Shown here piece after piece: positions 14,905-23,028 of a stretch of 27,958 nt of DNA (position 1 is its first letter; each line of letters begins with the position of its first letter). The stretch comes from UBA2253 sp964646985 (GTDB taxonomy: Bacteria; Bacillota_I; Bacilli_A; ML615J-28; CAG-698), in NCBI GenBank assembly GCA_964646985.1, contig CAZYFI010000014.1, positions 1 through 27,958 on the forward strand. Direction: 5' to 3'. The notes beneath the pieces were generated by a model, which worked only from the letters and a program-made list of their open reading frames with translations, searched no databases and was not told the DNA's origin. The translations under genes and the position numbers were made by a program.

Positions 14905-16733
14905 TGGCGGTCCTTTCGACTGTCATATTTTTTTCTTTCATTTGTGTTGAGAATCTTTTTTCGCAAACGAATGGTTCTTGGTGTAACTTCCACAAGTTCA
15001 TCGTCATTAATATATTCTAAACATGCTTCTAAACTCAATACTTTTGGTCGTTTCAATACAACCGTAAAATCCTTATTAGAAGAACGCATATTTGTTTGCT
15101 GTTTTGTTTTTACAACATTGACAGCCAAGTCTTCTTCTTTATTGCACTCACCAACAATTTGACCCTCATAGACTTCTGTGTTGGGTTCAATGAACAAAAT
15201 GCCTCGGTCTTCAATTTGGCCAATTCCATATGCTGTTGTTTTGCCTGAATCCGTTGCTACCAAAACCCCTAGTTTACGGTTTCCGGAAGAAAACGATTCT
15301 ATAGGACGAAAATCAAGGAATATATGCGATAAAGTACCATACCCTTTTGTGACGGTCAAAAAGTCAGTGGTTAACCCGATTAATCCTCGTGATGGAATGG
15401 TATAGATTAAGCGACTTTGTGAAGGGTTATTTTCCATAGATTCTAAAATCCCACCTCTTCTGCCAAGAAGATCAATGACTCCACCAACAGTTTCATTTGG
15501 ACAATCCACTTGGGTATATTCAAATGGTTCACAAGTGGTCCCATCAATCTCTTTTATAATTGGTTTTGGACGAGACACTTGAAATTCATAGCCTTCACGA
15601 CGCATATTTTCAATGAGAATTCCCAAATGTAATTCTCCACGTCCTGAAACAACCCATTCTTCGCCGGCTCCAACTCTTTTGACACGCAAACTGACATCTT
15701 TTTGTATTTCACGATACAAACGTTCATCAATTTTAGTAGAAGTAACAAATTTACCCTCCAACCCGGCAAAAGGCGAAGAATTCGTGCTAAAATACATTTC
15801 TACTGTGGGTTCACTGATTTTTATTGGTGGAAGGGCTTCTTCAAAGCCAATCGTACAGACTGTCTCACCAACATTGATATCAGGTAATCCACTTATGGCA
15901 ACAATATCTCCTGCACTTGCATCTTGAACTTCTAGTTTGTGTAGTCCTAAAAAGCCAAATAACTTTTGAATTCTAAATTGTTTGATAGAACCATCCGTTC
16001 TAATACAAGAAACCATTTCATTTTGGTGAATTTGTCCTCGAGAAATACGTCCAATGGCCATACGACCAACATATTCGTTATAATCAAGCAATGTTCCTTG
16101 AAATTGCAATGGTCCATCTTGTTTGACATCGGGTTCAGGAATTTCTGAAACAATCATTTCAAACAATGGTTCCATTGTTTCTTTTTGTGTAGCAATATCA
16201 CTAGACAAACTGGACGTGCCATGAGTGGCACTGCAATAAACAACTTTGAAATCCGCTTGGTGGTCATTAGCACCCNNNNNNNNNNCCAGTTCAATGAATA
16301 AATCTAAAACCATATCTACTACGACTTCTGGTCTAGCGGATTGGCGGTCGACCTTATTAATGACGACAATTGGTTTTAGATTTGATTCTAAAGCCTTTTT
16401 TAACACAAACCTTGTTTGTGGCATGGTTCCTTCAACAGCATCAACAACTAATAAAACACCATCTACCATTTTCATAATTCTTTCAACTTCACCAGAAAAA
16501 TCGGCATGACCTGGAGTATCTAAAATGTTGATTTTATAGTCTTTATAGTGAATCGCTGTGTTTTTGGAAAGAATGGTAATACCACGTTCGCGTTCTATGT
16601 CATTGCTATCCATGGCTCTTTCTTCGATTTGTTCTCTAGCCGCCAATGTTTGTGATTTTTTCAACAATTGATCAACTAGTGTTGTTTTCCCATGATCAAC
16701 ATGGGCAATAATGGCAATATTGCGTATATTCAT
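14901..16733 (-). CDS. typA: Ribosome-associated GTPase TypA/BipA
   Basis: TypA/BipA is a translational GTPase that binds 70S ribosomes and helps large-subunit assembly under cold and other stress. Seen: IIAHVDHGKTT at 8-18, AMDSNDIERERGITI near 41-55, DTPGHADFSGEVERI near 73-87, NKVDRQSARP near 126-135, domain II, then EF-G-like domains and the TypA C-terminal part (PSRGLIGLTTDFLT, VTPRTIRLRKK). The frame contains ten N (16276-16285) that add four unknown residues between FIEL and GAND. In TypA proteins these blocks are directly joined as FIELGAN, so the true protein is probably about 606 aa. AGGAAG precedes the ATG. The gene is 9 bp downstream of the ABC-F gene, and its TGA overlaps the nucleotidase ATG. 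Confidence 0.96.
   Translation of the reverse strand: MNIRNIAIIAHVDHGKTTLVDQLLKKSQTLAAREQIEERAMDSNDIERERGITILSKNTAIHYKDYKINILDTPGHADFSGEVERIMKMVDGVLLVVDAVEGTMPQTRFVLKKALESNLKPIVVINKVDRQSARPEVVVDMVLDLFIELXXXXGANDHQADFKVVYCSATHGTSSLSSDIATQKETMEPLFEMIVSEIPEPDVKQDGPLQFQGTLLDYNEYVGRMAIGRISRGQIHQNEMVSCIRTDGSIKQFRIQKLFGFLGLHKLEVQDASAGDIVAISGLPDINVGETVCTIGFEEALPPIKISEPTVEMYFSTNSSPFAGLEGKFVTSTKIDERLYREIQKDVSLRVKRVGAGEEWVVSGRGELHLGILIENMRREGYEFQVSRPKPIIKEIDGTTCEPFEYTQVDCPNETVGGVIDLLGRRGGILESMENNPSQSRLIYTIPSRGLIGLTTDFLTVTKGYGTLSHIFLDFRPIESFSSGNRKLGVLVATDSGKTTAYGIGQIEDRGILFIEPNTEVYEGQIVGECNKEEDLAVNVVKTKQQTNMRSSNKDFTVVLKRPKVLSLEACLEYINDDELVEVTPRTIRLRKKILNTNERKKYDSRKDRQ
16276..16285. other. Assembly gap (10 N) inside typA
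   Basis: Ten N stand between CTGG and GGGTGCT on the minus strand. The protein on both sides is continuous TypA, so this is a scaffold seam of nominal length rather than biology. The flanks fit if they overlap by two bases, giving CTGGGTGCT. Confidence 0.97.
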
Positions 16734-16741
16734 ATTTCTTC

Positions 16742-18274
16742 CTAACTAAAGATGATTTCTTTCATTTTGAGGTTTTTATAAAAAGTATGTTCATGGGTTA
16801 CTAAGATAATCGTTCCAGGATACAAAGACAAAGCTTTGAACAAGCTTTCTTTGGCTTGGCGATCTAGATGGTTTGTCGGTTCATCCAAGATTAATAGATT
16901 TGATTTTTCTAAACTCAGTTTCGCGAATCGAACTTTTGTTTGTTCGCCACCTGATAATTTATCAAGTGATTTGATGGCAAGTTCTCCGGTAATCCCATAT
17001 TGCCCTAACAAATCACGAATGAGTTTGTCTTCCATAAGCGGATAATCGTCTTGAATAAACTGTACCGCTGTTTTGCTTTTGTCTGTATCCAATTCTTGTT
17101 GATAATAAGTGATTTTATTCAATGGATTGACTTGATAATCACCACCAAGTTTTGGTGTTTTTCCTAGAATTGTTTTCACAAATGTTGTTTTACCAACTCC
17201 ATTTTTACCAACAATCACTACTTTTTCCCCAAAACGAATTTTAAGAGAAATCGGGGGAAGCAACACATGATCATATCCTATTGACAATTTTTTTGTGATA
17301 ACAGCTTCCATATTAAAGCCATTTGTGAAAGGAAAGATAAAGGTTATTTTTTTATTTCCACTAGGCTTTTCCAGTACATCAATTTTTTCTAGCATTTTTC
17401 TTCTACTTTGTGCTCGTTTCGTCGTAGATGCACGCACTAGATTTTTATCAATAAATTCTTGGGTTGTTTTGATGTATTTTTGTTGGGCTTCATAATTTGA
17501 TTTATATAAATCATCACGGAGTTTTTTTTGAATGAGATAAGATTGATAATTTCCTTTGTATATTTCAACTTTTTTGTTATCGATCTCAACGATGACATTG
17601 GCAATGGCATCGATAAAATCAAGATTATGGGAAATAACAACAAATGCTTTTTTATAACCGTTCAAATATTTTGCCAGCCATTGCACATGAATGGCATCTA
17701 AAAAGTTGGTTGGTTCATCAAGTAGCAAAACATCTTTTTCTTCAAGTAGCATTTTCGCAAGAAATATTTTCACTCTTTGTCCGCTACTTAACTGCATCAT
17801 TGGCCAATTTTCATCATAATTGATTCCCAAACCGTTTAAGACGTTGGCAATTTTTGATTTAATCAAATAAAAGCCTTTTTCTTCTAGCTCATTTTGAATG
17901 AATTCAGCACTCTTTAAAATTTTATCATATTGGCTCTGTTCTACATGCATTAATTGCTCATAATAATGATTCATTTGTTTTTCAAGAGCAAATAGATCTT
18001 CATAGACAGCATATAAATATGTTTGCATGGTTAAAGCTTCATCAACTTGTAAATGTTGGTCGAGGTAAGAATAAGTCACATTATCGGCCCAAACTACTTT
18101 TCCTTCATCAGGATCGAGTCGACGCGACATCAAATTCATTAATGTGGTTTTTCCTACTCCATTTGCACCAATTAATCCAAGATGATCATTCAAAAATAGG
18201 CGCATTTGTAAACTATTGAATAAGTTTTTATCGCCATAGCTGAATTTTAAATCTTTTATCTCTAGGATACTCAT
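16742..18274 (-). CDS. ABC-F family ATP-binding protein
   Basis: A 510-aa soluble protein with two ABC domains and no transmembrane segment, hence ABC-F: a ribosome-acting ATPase, in some members an antibiotic-resistance factor. Seen in domain 1: Walker A GANGVGKT at 36-43, signature LSSGQRVKIFLAK near 161-173 (LSSGQ rather than LSGGQ) and Walker B with DEPTNFLD near 186. A charged linker near 245-320 (KTTQEFIDKNLVRASTTKRAQSRRK) follows, quoted here by position for its Lys/Arg richness. Domain 2 has GKNGVGKTTF near 358-367, LSGGEQTKVRFAK near 443-455 and DEPTNHLD near 465. AGGAAGG lies upstream of the ATG; an extended -10 promoter is at 18299-18327. It leads the operon with typA and the nucleotidase. 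The subgroup is not certain. Confidence 0.93.
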   Translation of the reverse strand: MSILEIKDLKFSYGDKNLFNSLQMRLFLNDHLGLIGANGVGKTTLMNLMSRRLDPDEGKVVWADNVTYSYLDQHLQVDEALTMQTYLYAVYEDLFALEKQMNHYYEQLMHVEQSQYDKILKSAEFIQNELEEKGFYLIKSKIANVLNGLGINYDENWPMMQLSSGQRVKIFLAKMLLEEKDVLLLDEPTNFLDAIHVQWLAKYLNGYKKAFVVISHNLDFIDAIANVIVEIDNKKVEIYKGNYQSYLIQKKLRDDLYKSNYEAQQKYIKTTQEFIDKNLVRASTTKRAQSRRKMLEKIDVLEKPSGNKKITFIFPFTNGFNMEAVITKKLSIGYDHVLLPPISLKIRFGEKVVIVGKNGVGKTTFVKTILGKTPKLGGDYQVNPLNKITYYQQELDTDKSKTAVQFIQDDYPLMEDKLIRDLLGQYGITGELAIKSLDKLSGGEQTKVRFAKLSLEKSNLLILDEPTNHLDRQAKESLFKALSLYPGTIILVTHEHTFYKNLKMKEIIFS

Positions 18275-18298
18275 GATTGCGCCTTCCTTTGCTTGTCT

Positions 18299-18327
18299 AT
18301 TTTATCACAAACGTTATATTTATACAA
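18299..18327 (-). promoter_or_regulatory. Promoter for the ABC-F/typA/nucleotidase operon
   Basis: Minus-strand TTGTAT (18327-18322), 17-bp spacer and TAAAAT (18304-18299), with TGA just before the -10, giving an extended -10 (TGnTAAAAT). It lies 25 nt before the ABC-F ATG. Confidence 0.72.
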
Positions 18328-18348
18328 ACACAACCGTTGGAAGTTTTC

Positions 18349-18373
18349 AAAAAAAAAGCACGATGGTGCCTTT
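18349..18373 (-). terminator. Terminator after the ArsB/SLC13-like permease gene
   Basis: On the minus strand AAAGGCAC pairs with GTGCTTTT around CATC (one G-T wobble), and nine T lie at 18357-18349. The hairpin touches the stop codon of the permease gene at 18372-18374. Confidence 0.8.
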
Positions 18374-19679
18374 AAAATTGCCACAATAAGAAAAGCAAAG
18401 CAATGAAAATCGTCGGGATGGAAATGATTGAACCATACTGAATAAATCGAGAAAAATTAAAATCTACTTCTTGTTTTTTTAAGATTTGCATCCACATAAT
18501 TCCTGCTAATGCGCCAATTGGTGTCAAATAGGCCCCTATGTTAGAACCAATGATGGATGCGTATATTGCGGGGATTTGGGAAATCGGAACAACAGATTTA
18601 AGAATATTGGAATAAAGGATTGTCATCGGGATATTGTTAATCACATTTGCTGATAAAAACGAAGTAATCCCAAATCCAAAGATAGGATTCATTTGTGCTA
18701 AAGCAAGTGATATTTGTTCTGTTATTCCATCTTTATTGAGTGCTAACACAAAGACAAACATGGAAATGATAAAAGGAATTAAACTCCAAGGAGTTCTTTT
18801 TAAACTTGTGAAAAAAACCACAGGATGTTGTTTCATCGCGATTGCTTCATACACCATTAAGAATAGCAAAGCACTAAGACAAAAGCCAAGACTAACAATC
18901 CACATTTGCAAATGAATGTAAGAGGATAATGCCAGTAAAATCATACACCCAAGCAAATGTACAAGCATAACAACAACCAAGAAACGGTTTTTTAAAGTGT
19001 ATTCATACAAAGATACTTCTAAGTCTTTTTTCCCCAATTGCTTTTTAAAGAGCAAAAGCAACAATCCCAAAGACAAAAGCGACGAAGCAATGGTTGGGAA
19101 AAACATAATTTGAAAATAACTCAAAAAAGAAATCCCATAAGAAGTTGCTAAATAGATATTGGTTGGGTTTCCAATCACAAGCATCATACTCCATGTGTTT
19201 GCAGCAACAAATTCACTAATTAAGTAAGGCAAGGGGTTAATCTTTGCATTCTTAGAGAAATAGCAAATAAAAGGGGTAAATGTTAAGATAATAATATCGT
19301 TCGAAGTAAAAATGGTGAGAATCGAAACGGTGATATATAAATACATAAAAATTCTGATTTGTTTTCCCTTTGCTTTTTTCAAAGCGAAATAAGCTAACTT
19401 TTTAAAAAAACCAAGTTCATCTAATATGATGGATAAAATCGTCATCGATAAAAACAATATTAAAATTTTTAACGGATTAATAGAAGTGTTTTCCGTGATT
19501 CCTAATCCAATTTCACTGATGCTAATTCTTTGAAAAACCAGTAAAAAAACAACACCAATCAAAGCCACAACCCAAAAAGATTCTACATGATAATGTTTGG
19601 TGTGTATCTCTGGTTTGTAGATAATTGCGAAAACAAGTAATAAAACAGTTACTATCGAAATGACTATAGTCGTCACCAT
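18372..19679 (-). CDS. ArsB/SLC13-type ion-transporter superfamily permease
   Basis: A 435-aa polytopic membrane protein with about 11 or 12 hydrophobic segments. The family blocks of the ArsB/CitM/NhaD ion-transporter superfamily are visible: FTSNDIIILTFTPF near 124-137 and VIGNPTNIYLA near 171-181 in the first half, and in the second half NVINNIPMTILYSNIL near 341-356 and GSNIGAYLTPIGALAGI near 369-385. These two hairpin-like halves are the inverted-repeat core of the fold. It may export arsenite or move an organic anion or Na+/H+; the sequence does not decide, and no arsR or other ars gene is nearby. A GGAG lies 11 nt before the ATG, slightly distant; no better start is in frame. Its own promoter is at 19739-19767. 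Confidence 0.8.
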   Translation of the reverse strand: MVTTIVISIVTVLLLVFAIIYKPEIHTKHYHVESFWVVALIGVVFLLVFQRISISEIGLGITENTSINPLKILILFLSMTILSIILDELGFFKKLAYFALKKAKGKQIRIFMYLYITVSILTIFTSNDIIILTFTPFICYFSKNAKINPLPYLISEFVAANTWSMMLVIGNPTNIYLATSYGISFLSYFQIMFFPTIASSLLSLGLLLLLFKKQLGKKDLEVSLYEYTLKNRFLVVVMLVHLLGCMILLALSSYIHLQMWIVSLGFCLSALLFLMVYEAIAMKQHPVVFFTSLKRTPWSLIPFIISMFVFVLALNKDGITEQISLALAQMNPIFGFGITSFLSANVINNIPMTILYSNILKSVVPISQIPAIYASIIGSNIGAYLTPIGALAGIMWMQILKKQEVDFNFSRFIQYGSIISIPTIFIALLFLLWQF

Positions 19680-19738
19680 AATAATTCTAGCTCCGAAAGC
19701 ATTTTCTGGAATAGATCTTCAGCACCAAATGCCAATAG

Positions 19739-19767
19739 ATTATACACCAAAACGTTCTTTTTTTCAA
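19739..19767 (-). promoter_or_regulatory. Promoter for the permease gene
   Basis: Minus-strand TTGAAA (19767-19762), 17-bp spacer and TATAAT (19744-19739). The transcript would start near 19732, leaving about 53 nt of leader before the ATG at 19679. Confidence 0.82.
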
Positions 19768-19804
19768 CATATTTCTTTTTTTGATTTTTTCCAAATAAAG
19801 CCAC

Positions 19805-19832
19805 AAAAAAACACTCAAAATGAGTGTTTTTT
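19805..19832 (-). terminator. Terminator after the aldo/keto reductase gene (symmetrical)
   Basis: AAAAAACACTCA (19806-19817) pairs with TGAGTGTTTTTT (19821-19832) around AAA, making a perfect 12-bp stem. The minus-strand T-tract runs opposite 19805-19811. It separates the reductase from the permease promoter. Confidence 0.88.
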
Positions 19833-19842
19833 AGTTGAGATT

Positions 19843-20760
19843 TTAAGGCAATAAACGTTGAACCGACAGATATAACTGATACCATTCTTGTCTCAAAAGC
19901 TCTATTTCACTTGCTTTGGTCATTTCTAATAAATGAGAAACTTGTGTGGTCCCTAAAATCGGTTGTATAAAAGCCGGATGGCGCAAAATCCAAGCAATGG
20001 CAATGGCTGCTTTTGTAACATGATATTTTTCCGAAAGCATTTGTAATGTTTCATTCAAAACCGCACAAGATTCATGATTCAAAAAGCTACCTTGTTCCCA
20101 GGATGCCTGTAATGGTGACCAAGCTTGGATGGTGATTTCTTTTAATTGGGCATAATCTAGGACACTTCCATCACGAACAATGGCTTCTGGTTTGGCCATA
20201 TTCACAAATATTCCTTGGTCAAACATAGAAGCATGGACCAAACTAAGTTGTAATTGATTAAAAACAAGTTTTTGTGTTACATGTTTTTGTAAAAACTCCA
20301 TTTGCATGGGGTTCATATTAGATACTCCAAAATAACGAACTTTGTTGTTTTTATGCAAATAATCAAAGGCTTCTTTTATTTCTTGTGGTTCCATCAACGC
20401 ATCAGGCCGATGTAGTAATAGAATATCTAGCGTTTCAATTCCCAAACGCGATAGGATCTCTAAAGTAGAATCGATAATGTATTCTTTTGAATTATCATAA
20501 AACCCTTTTCGAATGCCACATTTACTTTGAATAATCATTTTCTTTCTTAAGGCTGGATTGCGTTTTAACACTTCACCAAACAAACGCTCACTTTCACCAC
20601 GTCCATAAATGTCCGCATGATCAAAAAAATTAATTCCTAACTCTAATGCCACAAAAATTAGTTCTTCTAGTTTTTCAATACTTAGTTTCGCAACTCGCAT
20701 TTGACCGAGAATGCATTGTGATGCATATAAATCCGTATTGGCTATTTGTTTATATTTCAT
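19843..20760 (-). CDS. Aldo/keto reductase (YdhF-like)
   Basis: A 305-aa NAD(P)H-dependent TIM-barrel oxidoreductase. Seen: NFFDHADIYGRGESERLFGE near 45-64, with the catalytic Asp and Tyr in DHADIY; QSKCGIR near 80-86 with the catalytic Lys; LLLHRPD near 115-121 with the catalytic His; VRYFGVSNM near 144-152; WSPLQ near 213-217; AIAIAWILRHPAFIQPILGTT near 256-276, of which AWILRHP and ILGTT are the key parts for the cofactor phosphate region. The arrangement resembles E. coli YdhF. The substrate is unknown. The longest frame starts at 20772, but that ATG precedes GGGAGGA; the ATG at 20760, a few nt after the Shine-Dalgarno, is the better start (MKYKQIAN). It has a terminator at 19805-19832 and no neighbour in its transcript. 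Confidence 0.92.
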   Translation of the reverse strand: MKYKQIANTDLYASQCILGQMRVAKLSIEKLEELIFVALELGINFFDHADIYGRGESERLFGEVLKRNPALRKKMIIQSKCGIRKGFYDNSKEYIIDSTLEILSRLGIETLDILLLHRPDALMEPQEIKEAFDYLHKNNKVRYFGVSNMNPMQMEFLQKHVTQKLVFNQLQLSLVHASMFDQGIFVNMAKPEAIVRDGSVLDYAQLKEITIQAWSPLQASWEQGSFLNHESCAVLNETLQMLSEKYHVTKAAIAIAWILRHPAFIQPILGTTQVSHLLEMTKASEIELLRQEWYQLYLSVQRLLP

Positions 20761-20762
20761 AT

Positions 20763-20770
20763 TTCCTCCC
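20763..20770 (-). promoter_or_regulatory. Shine-Dalgarno deciding the aldo/keto reductase start
   Basis: GGGAGGAA on the minus strand lies directly before the ATG at 20760 and downstream of the in-frame ATG at 20772, which therefore cannot use it. The reductase is four residues shorter than the longest frame. Confidence 0.75.
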
Positions 20771-20775
20771 AAATG

Positions 20776-20808
20776 AAAAAGTTTCCATAGTTATTATACT
20801 ATGGAAAC
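20776..20808 (-). terminator. Terminator after hppA, with a TATAAT hexamer in its loop
   Basis: On the minus strand GTTTCCATAG (20808-20799) and CTATGGAAAC (20790-20781) form a perfect 10-bp stem, followed by TTTTT. The loop is TATAATAA and contains a consensus -10 hexamer, 33 nt upstream of the reductase ATG. No good -35 lies 16-18 bp before it. The element may be a terminator, an operator around a promoter, or both. Confidence 0.8.
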
Positions 20809-20830
20809 CTAAATAATTGTTATTTTGTGT

Positions 20831-22903
20831 TTAGAAAATAGATAATGTTAAGAAAATTGTGCTTAGTAAGCTTGCAAGCAAACTTACAACAGTAATTTGT
20901 GTATTAATGCTTGGTCCCGCAGTGTCTTTAAACGGATCCCCAACAGTATCACCAACCACTGCTGCTTTGTGGGCTGGACTACCTTTGCCACCAAAGTTCC
21001 CTGCTTCTACATATTTTTTACCATTATCCCATAAACCACCACTATTACTCATAAACAAAGCAAGTAGCAATCCACTGACAATGTTTCCGACTAAGAAACC
21101 ACCAACAGCTTGAACACCACCAACAAAACCTACCATTACAGTAATCACAATGGCAAATAAGCCCGCTGGAATTAATTCCTTTAAAGCTCCAGTTGTTGCA
21201 ATCGCAATACATTTTTCGTATTCCGGAGATACTCCTTCTTTTCCTTCAAGAAGTCCAGGAATTTCTTTAAATTGACGATGAATTTCTCCAACCATTCTTT
21301 CAGCGTTTCGATTAACACCTAACATTAATAAAGCACTAAAGACAGCAGGGACTGAAGCTCCTACCAACAAGCCAAAGAATACAACTGGATCCATAATATC
21401 AAAACCAGTAATCAAAGGTAAATTTAGTTCCAATGCCTTAACATTGACTTCACTCATGAAGGCTCCTAATAAGGCAATAACAGTGAGCCCTGCAGCACCA
21501 ATTGAAAATCCCTTGGTAACTGCTTTCACTGTATTTCCTGCTGAATCTAAGCTGTCAGTAATTTCAAGTGCTGTTTCGCCTAAATTACCCATTTCTACAA
21601 GACCTCTGGCATTGTCCACAATTGGTCCATAAGCATCATTACTAATGATCATACCTACAATGGATAGCATGCCAACTGCCGCCATAGAAATACCAAACAT
21701 TCCGTAATTAGCACCAAGAGGTTCACATAATTTATATGCAACAAGCGCGGAAATGGCAATTCCAATCATTGCTGGCAAAACACTTAAGAATCCATAACTT
21801 ACACCATTGATAATGGTAAAAGCTGGTCCACTTTCACTGGCTTTTGCAACATTACGAACAGGTTTTTTTTCATCGTTGGTAAAATAATCGGTTGTAATGC
21901 CAATAATGACACCAACAAACAAACCAACAACAGAAGCTCCCCAAATACGCCATTCAAAATCAAATATTAAAGTTGCTAAAAATGTTAATACAGAAAAAAT
22001 AGCAGTAGTTACATAAGTACTCATATTTAAAGCATGAGTCGGATTGCCATTTTTCCCCATCTTTGCAGCACCAACGCCAATAATGGAAGCAAGCAAGCCA
22101 ATTGCTGCAAAACAAAATACCATCATCACGTTTTTACCCGTTGCTCCACCTAAAGCAACAGCCATAACCAAAGCAGCAGCCAAAGAAGCTACATTTGAGT
22201 CAAACAAATCCGCGCCCATTCCGGCAACATCACCAACATTGTCACCAACATTGTCCGCGATAACCGCAGGATTTCTTGGATCATCTTCAGGAATTCCTAA
22301 CTCTACTTTTCCGACTAAGTCAGCACTAATATCAGCAGTTTTTGTAAAAATACCACCACCAGCTTTCGCAAACAACGCTAAGCTAGAAGCTCCAAAACTA
22401 AATCCTAATAATGCAGTTCCATTTTTTGTTACCAAAAAAACCAAAGCGATGCCTAATAGTGATGCGCCAACAACAGCCATCCCCATAACTGCTCCACCTC
22501 TAAATCCGCTTAAGAAACTTGGTTTGATTCCATGTTGAGCGGCTTCAGCAGTTTTCACATTGGCAATAGTCGCAACTTGGATACCGATTTTGCCAGCTAA
22601 GGCACTTAATCCAGTACCAAACAAATAAGCAATAAGCATTGTTAAGTTACCAAGGAAATTTCCTTTCCAAATCGGTTCAGGCAAAAAGATAAAAATTAAA
22701 AGAGCAACAACACCTGCAAACTTAGCAAGAACAATGTATTCTTTTTTTAAGAATGTGTTGGCTCCTTGACGAATTAATTCGCCAATACTCGCCACTTTCT
22801 TATCACTTGAAGGTTGTTTTGTGACCCAGACATACAACCAAAAAGCAAATGCAAAAGCAACAACGGCAATTACAATCGTACTAATAATAAAGTATTTGTC
22901 CAT
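20831..22903 (-). CDS. hppA: Membrane-bound, PPi-energised ion pump (H+-translocating pyrophosphatase)
   Basis: A 690-aa integral membrane pyrophosphatase with about 16 hydrophobic segments, hydrolysing PPi to pump cations outward. Seen: TADISADLVGKVELG near 187-201 and IPEDDPRNPAVIADNVGDNVGD near 202-223, given here by EDDPRNP and DNVGDNVGD; these are the Asp-rich PPi/Mg2+ site blocks. DSLDSAGNTVKAVTKGFS near 453-470 has Lys and Thr where K+-dependent enzymes have Ala and Gly, so a K+-independent, proton-pumping type is predicted. The C-terminal block GDTVGDPFKDTAGPS near 648-662 completes the active site. Full length; AAGGAG lies 8 nt before the ATG. A strong promoter is at 22938-22966 and a terminator at 20776-20808, so it is monocistronic. 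Confidence 0.97.
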   Translation of the reverse strand: MDKYFIISTIVIAVVAFAFAFWLYVWVTKQPSSDKKVASIGELIRQGANTFLKKEYIVLAKFAGVVALLIFIFLPEPIWKGNFLGNLTMLIAYLFGTGLSALAGKIGIQVATIANVKTAEAAQHGIKPSFLSGFRGGAVMGMAVVGASLLGIALVFLVTKNGTALLGFSFGASSLALFAKAGGGIFTKTADISADLVGKVELGIPEDDPRNPAVIADNVGDNVGDVAGMGADLFDSNVASLAAALVMAVALGGATGKNVMMVFCFAAIGLLASIIGVGAAKMGKNGNPTHALNMSTYVTTAIFSVLTFLATLIFDFEWRIWGASVVGLFVGVIIGITTDYFTNDEKKPVRNVAKASESGPAFTIINGVSYGFLSVLPAMIGIAISALVAYKLCEPLGANYGMFGISMAAVGMLSIVGMIISNDAYGPIVDNARGLVEMGNLGETALEITDSLDSAGNTVKAVTKGFSIGAAGLTVIALLGAFMSEVNVKALELNLPLITGFDIMDPVVFFGLLVGASVPAVFSALLMLGVNRNAERMVGEIHRQFKEIPGLLEGKEGVSPEYEKCIAIATTGALKELIPAGLFAIVITVMVGFVGGVQAVGGFLVGNIVSGLLLALFMSNSGGLWDNGKKYVEAGNFGGKGSPAHKAAVVGDTVGDPFKDTAGPSINTQITVVSLLASLLSTIFLTLSIF

Positions 22904-22937
22904 TTCTTCAACTCCTTTTGTTGTGAAAACTAGTTGT

Positions 22938-22966
22938 ATTCTACCACATATTTAAAGCGTTTTCAA
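22938..22966 (-). promoter_or_regulatory. Promoter for hppA
   Basis: Minus-strand TTGAAA (22966-22961), 17-bp spacer and TAGAAT (22943-22938). Transcription would start about 30 nt before the ATG at 22903. Confidence 0.8.
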
Positions 22967-23007
22967 TGCTTGAAAAAGAAAAACATCGTCTTGCATCCAT
23001 TCAAAAG

Positions 23008-23028
23008 AAAAAGCCCCATAAAGGGCTT
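23008..23028 (-). terminator. Terminator after the NlpC/P60-like lipoprotein gene
   Basis: On the minus strand AAGCCC (23028-23023) pairs with GGGCTT (23016-23011) around TTTATG, and TTTTTCTTTT follows. The stem begins within the stop codon. Confidence 0.85.

Noticed and set aside
16276..16285. Possible insertion in TypA
   Set aside because: It is ten undetermined bases, not sequence; flanks are directly joined in the family.
19673..19885. A 70-codon minus-strand open frame between the reductase and the permease
   Set aside because: It runs through the reductase 3' end, a strong terminator and the permease promoter, so it is not a unit of translation.
22044..22538. A 164-codon plus-strand open frame rich in Pro, Ala and Thr
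   Set aside because: It is the reverse complement of the Gly/Ala-rich hppA coding sequence; composition explains it.
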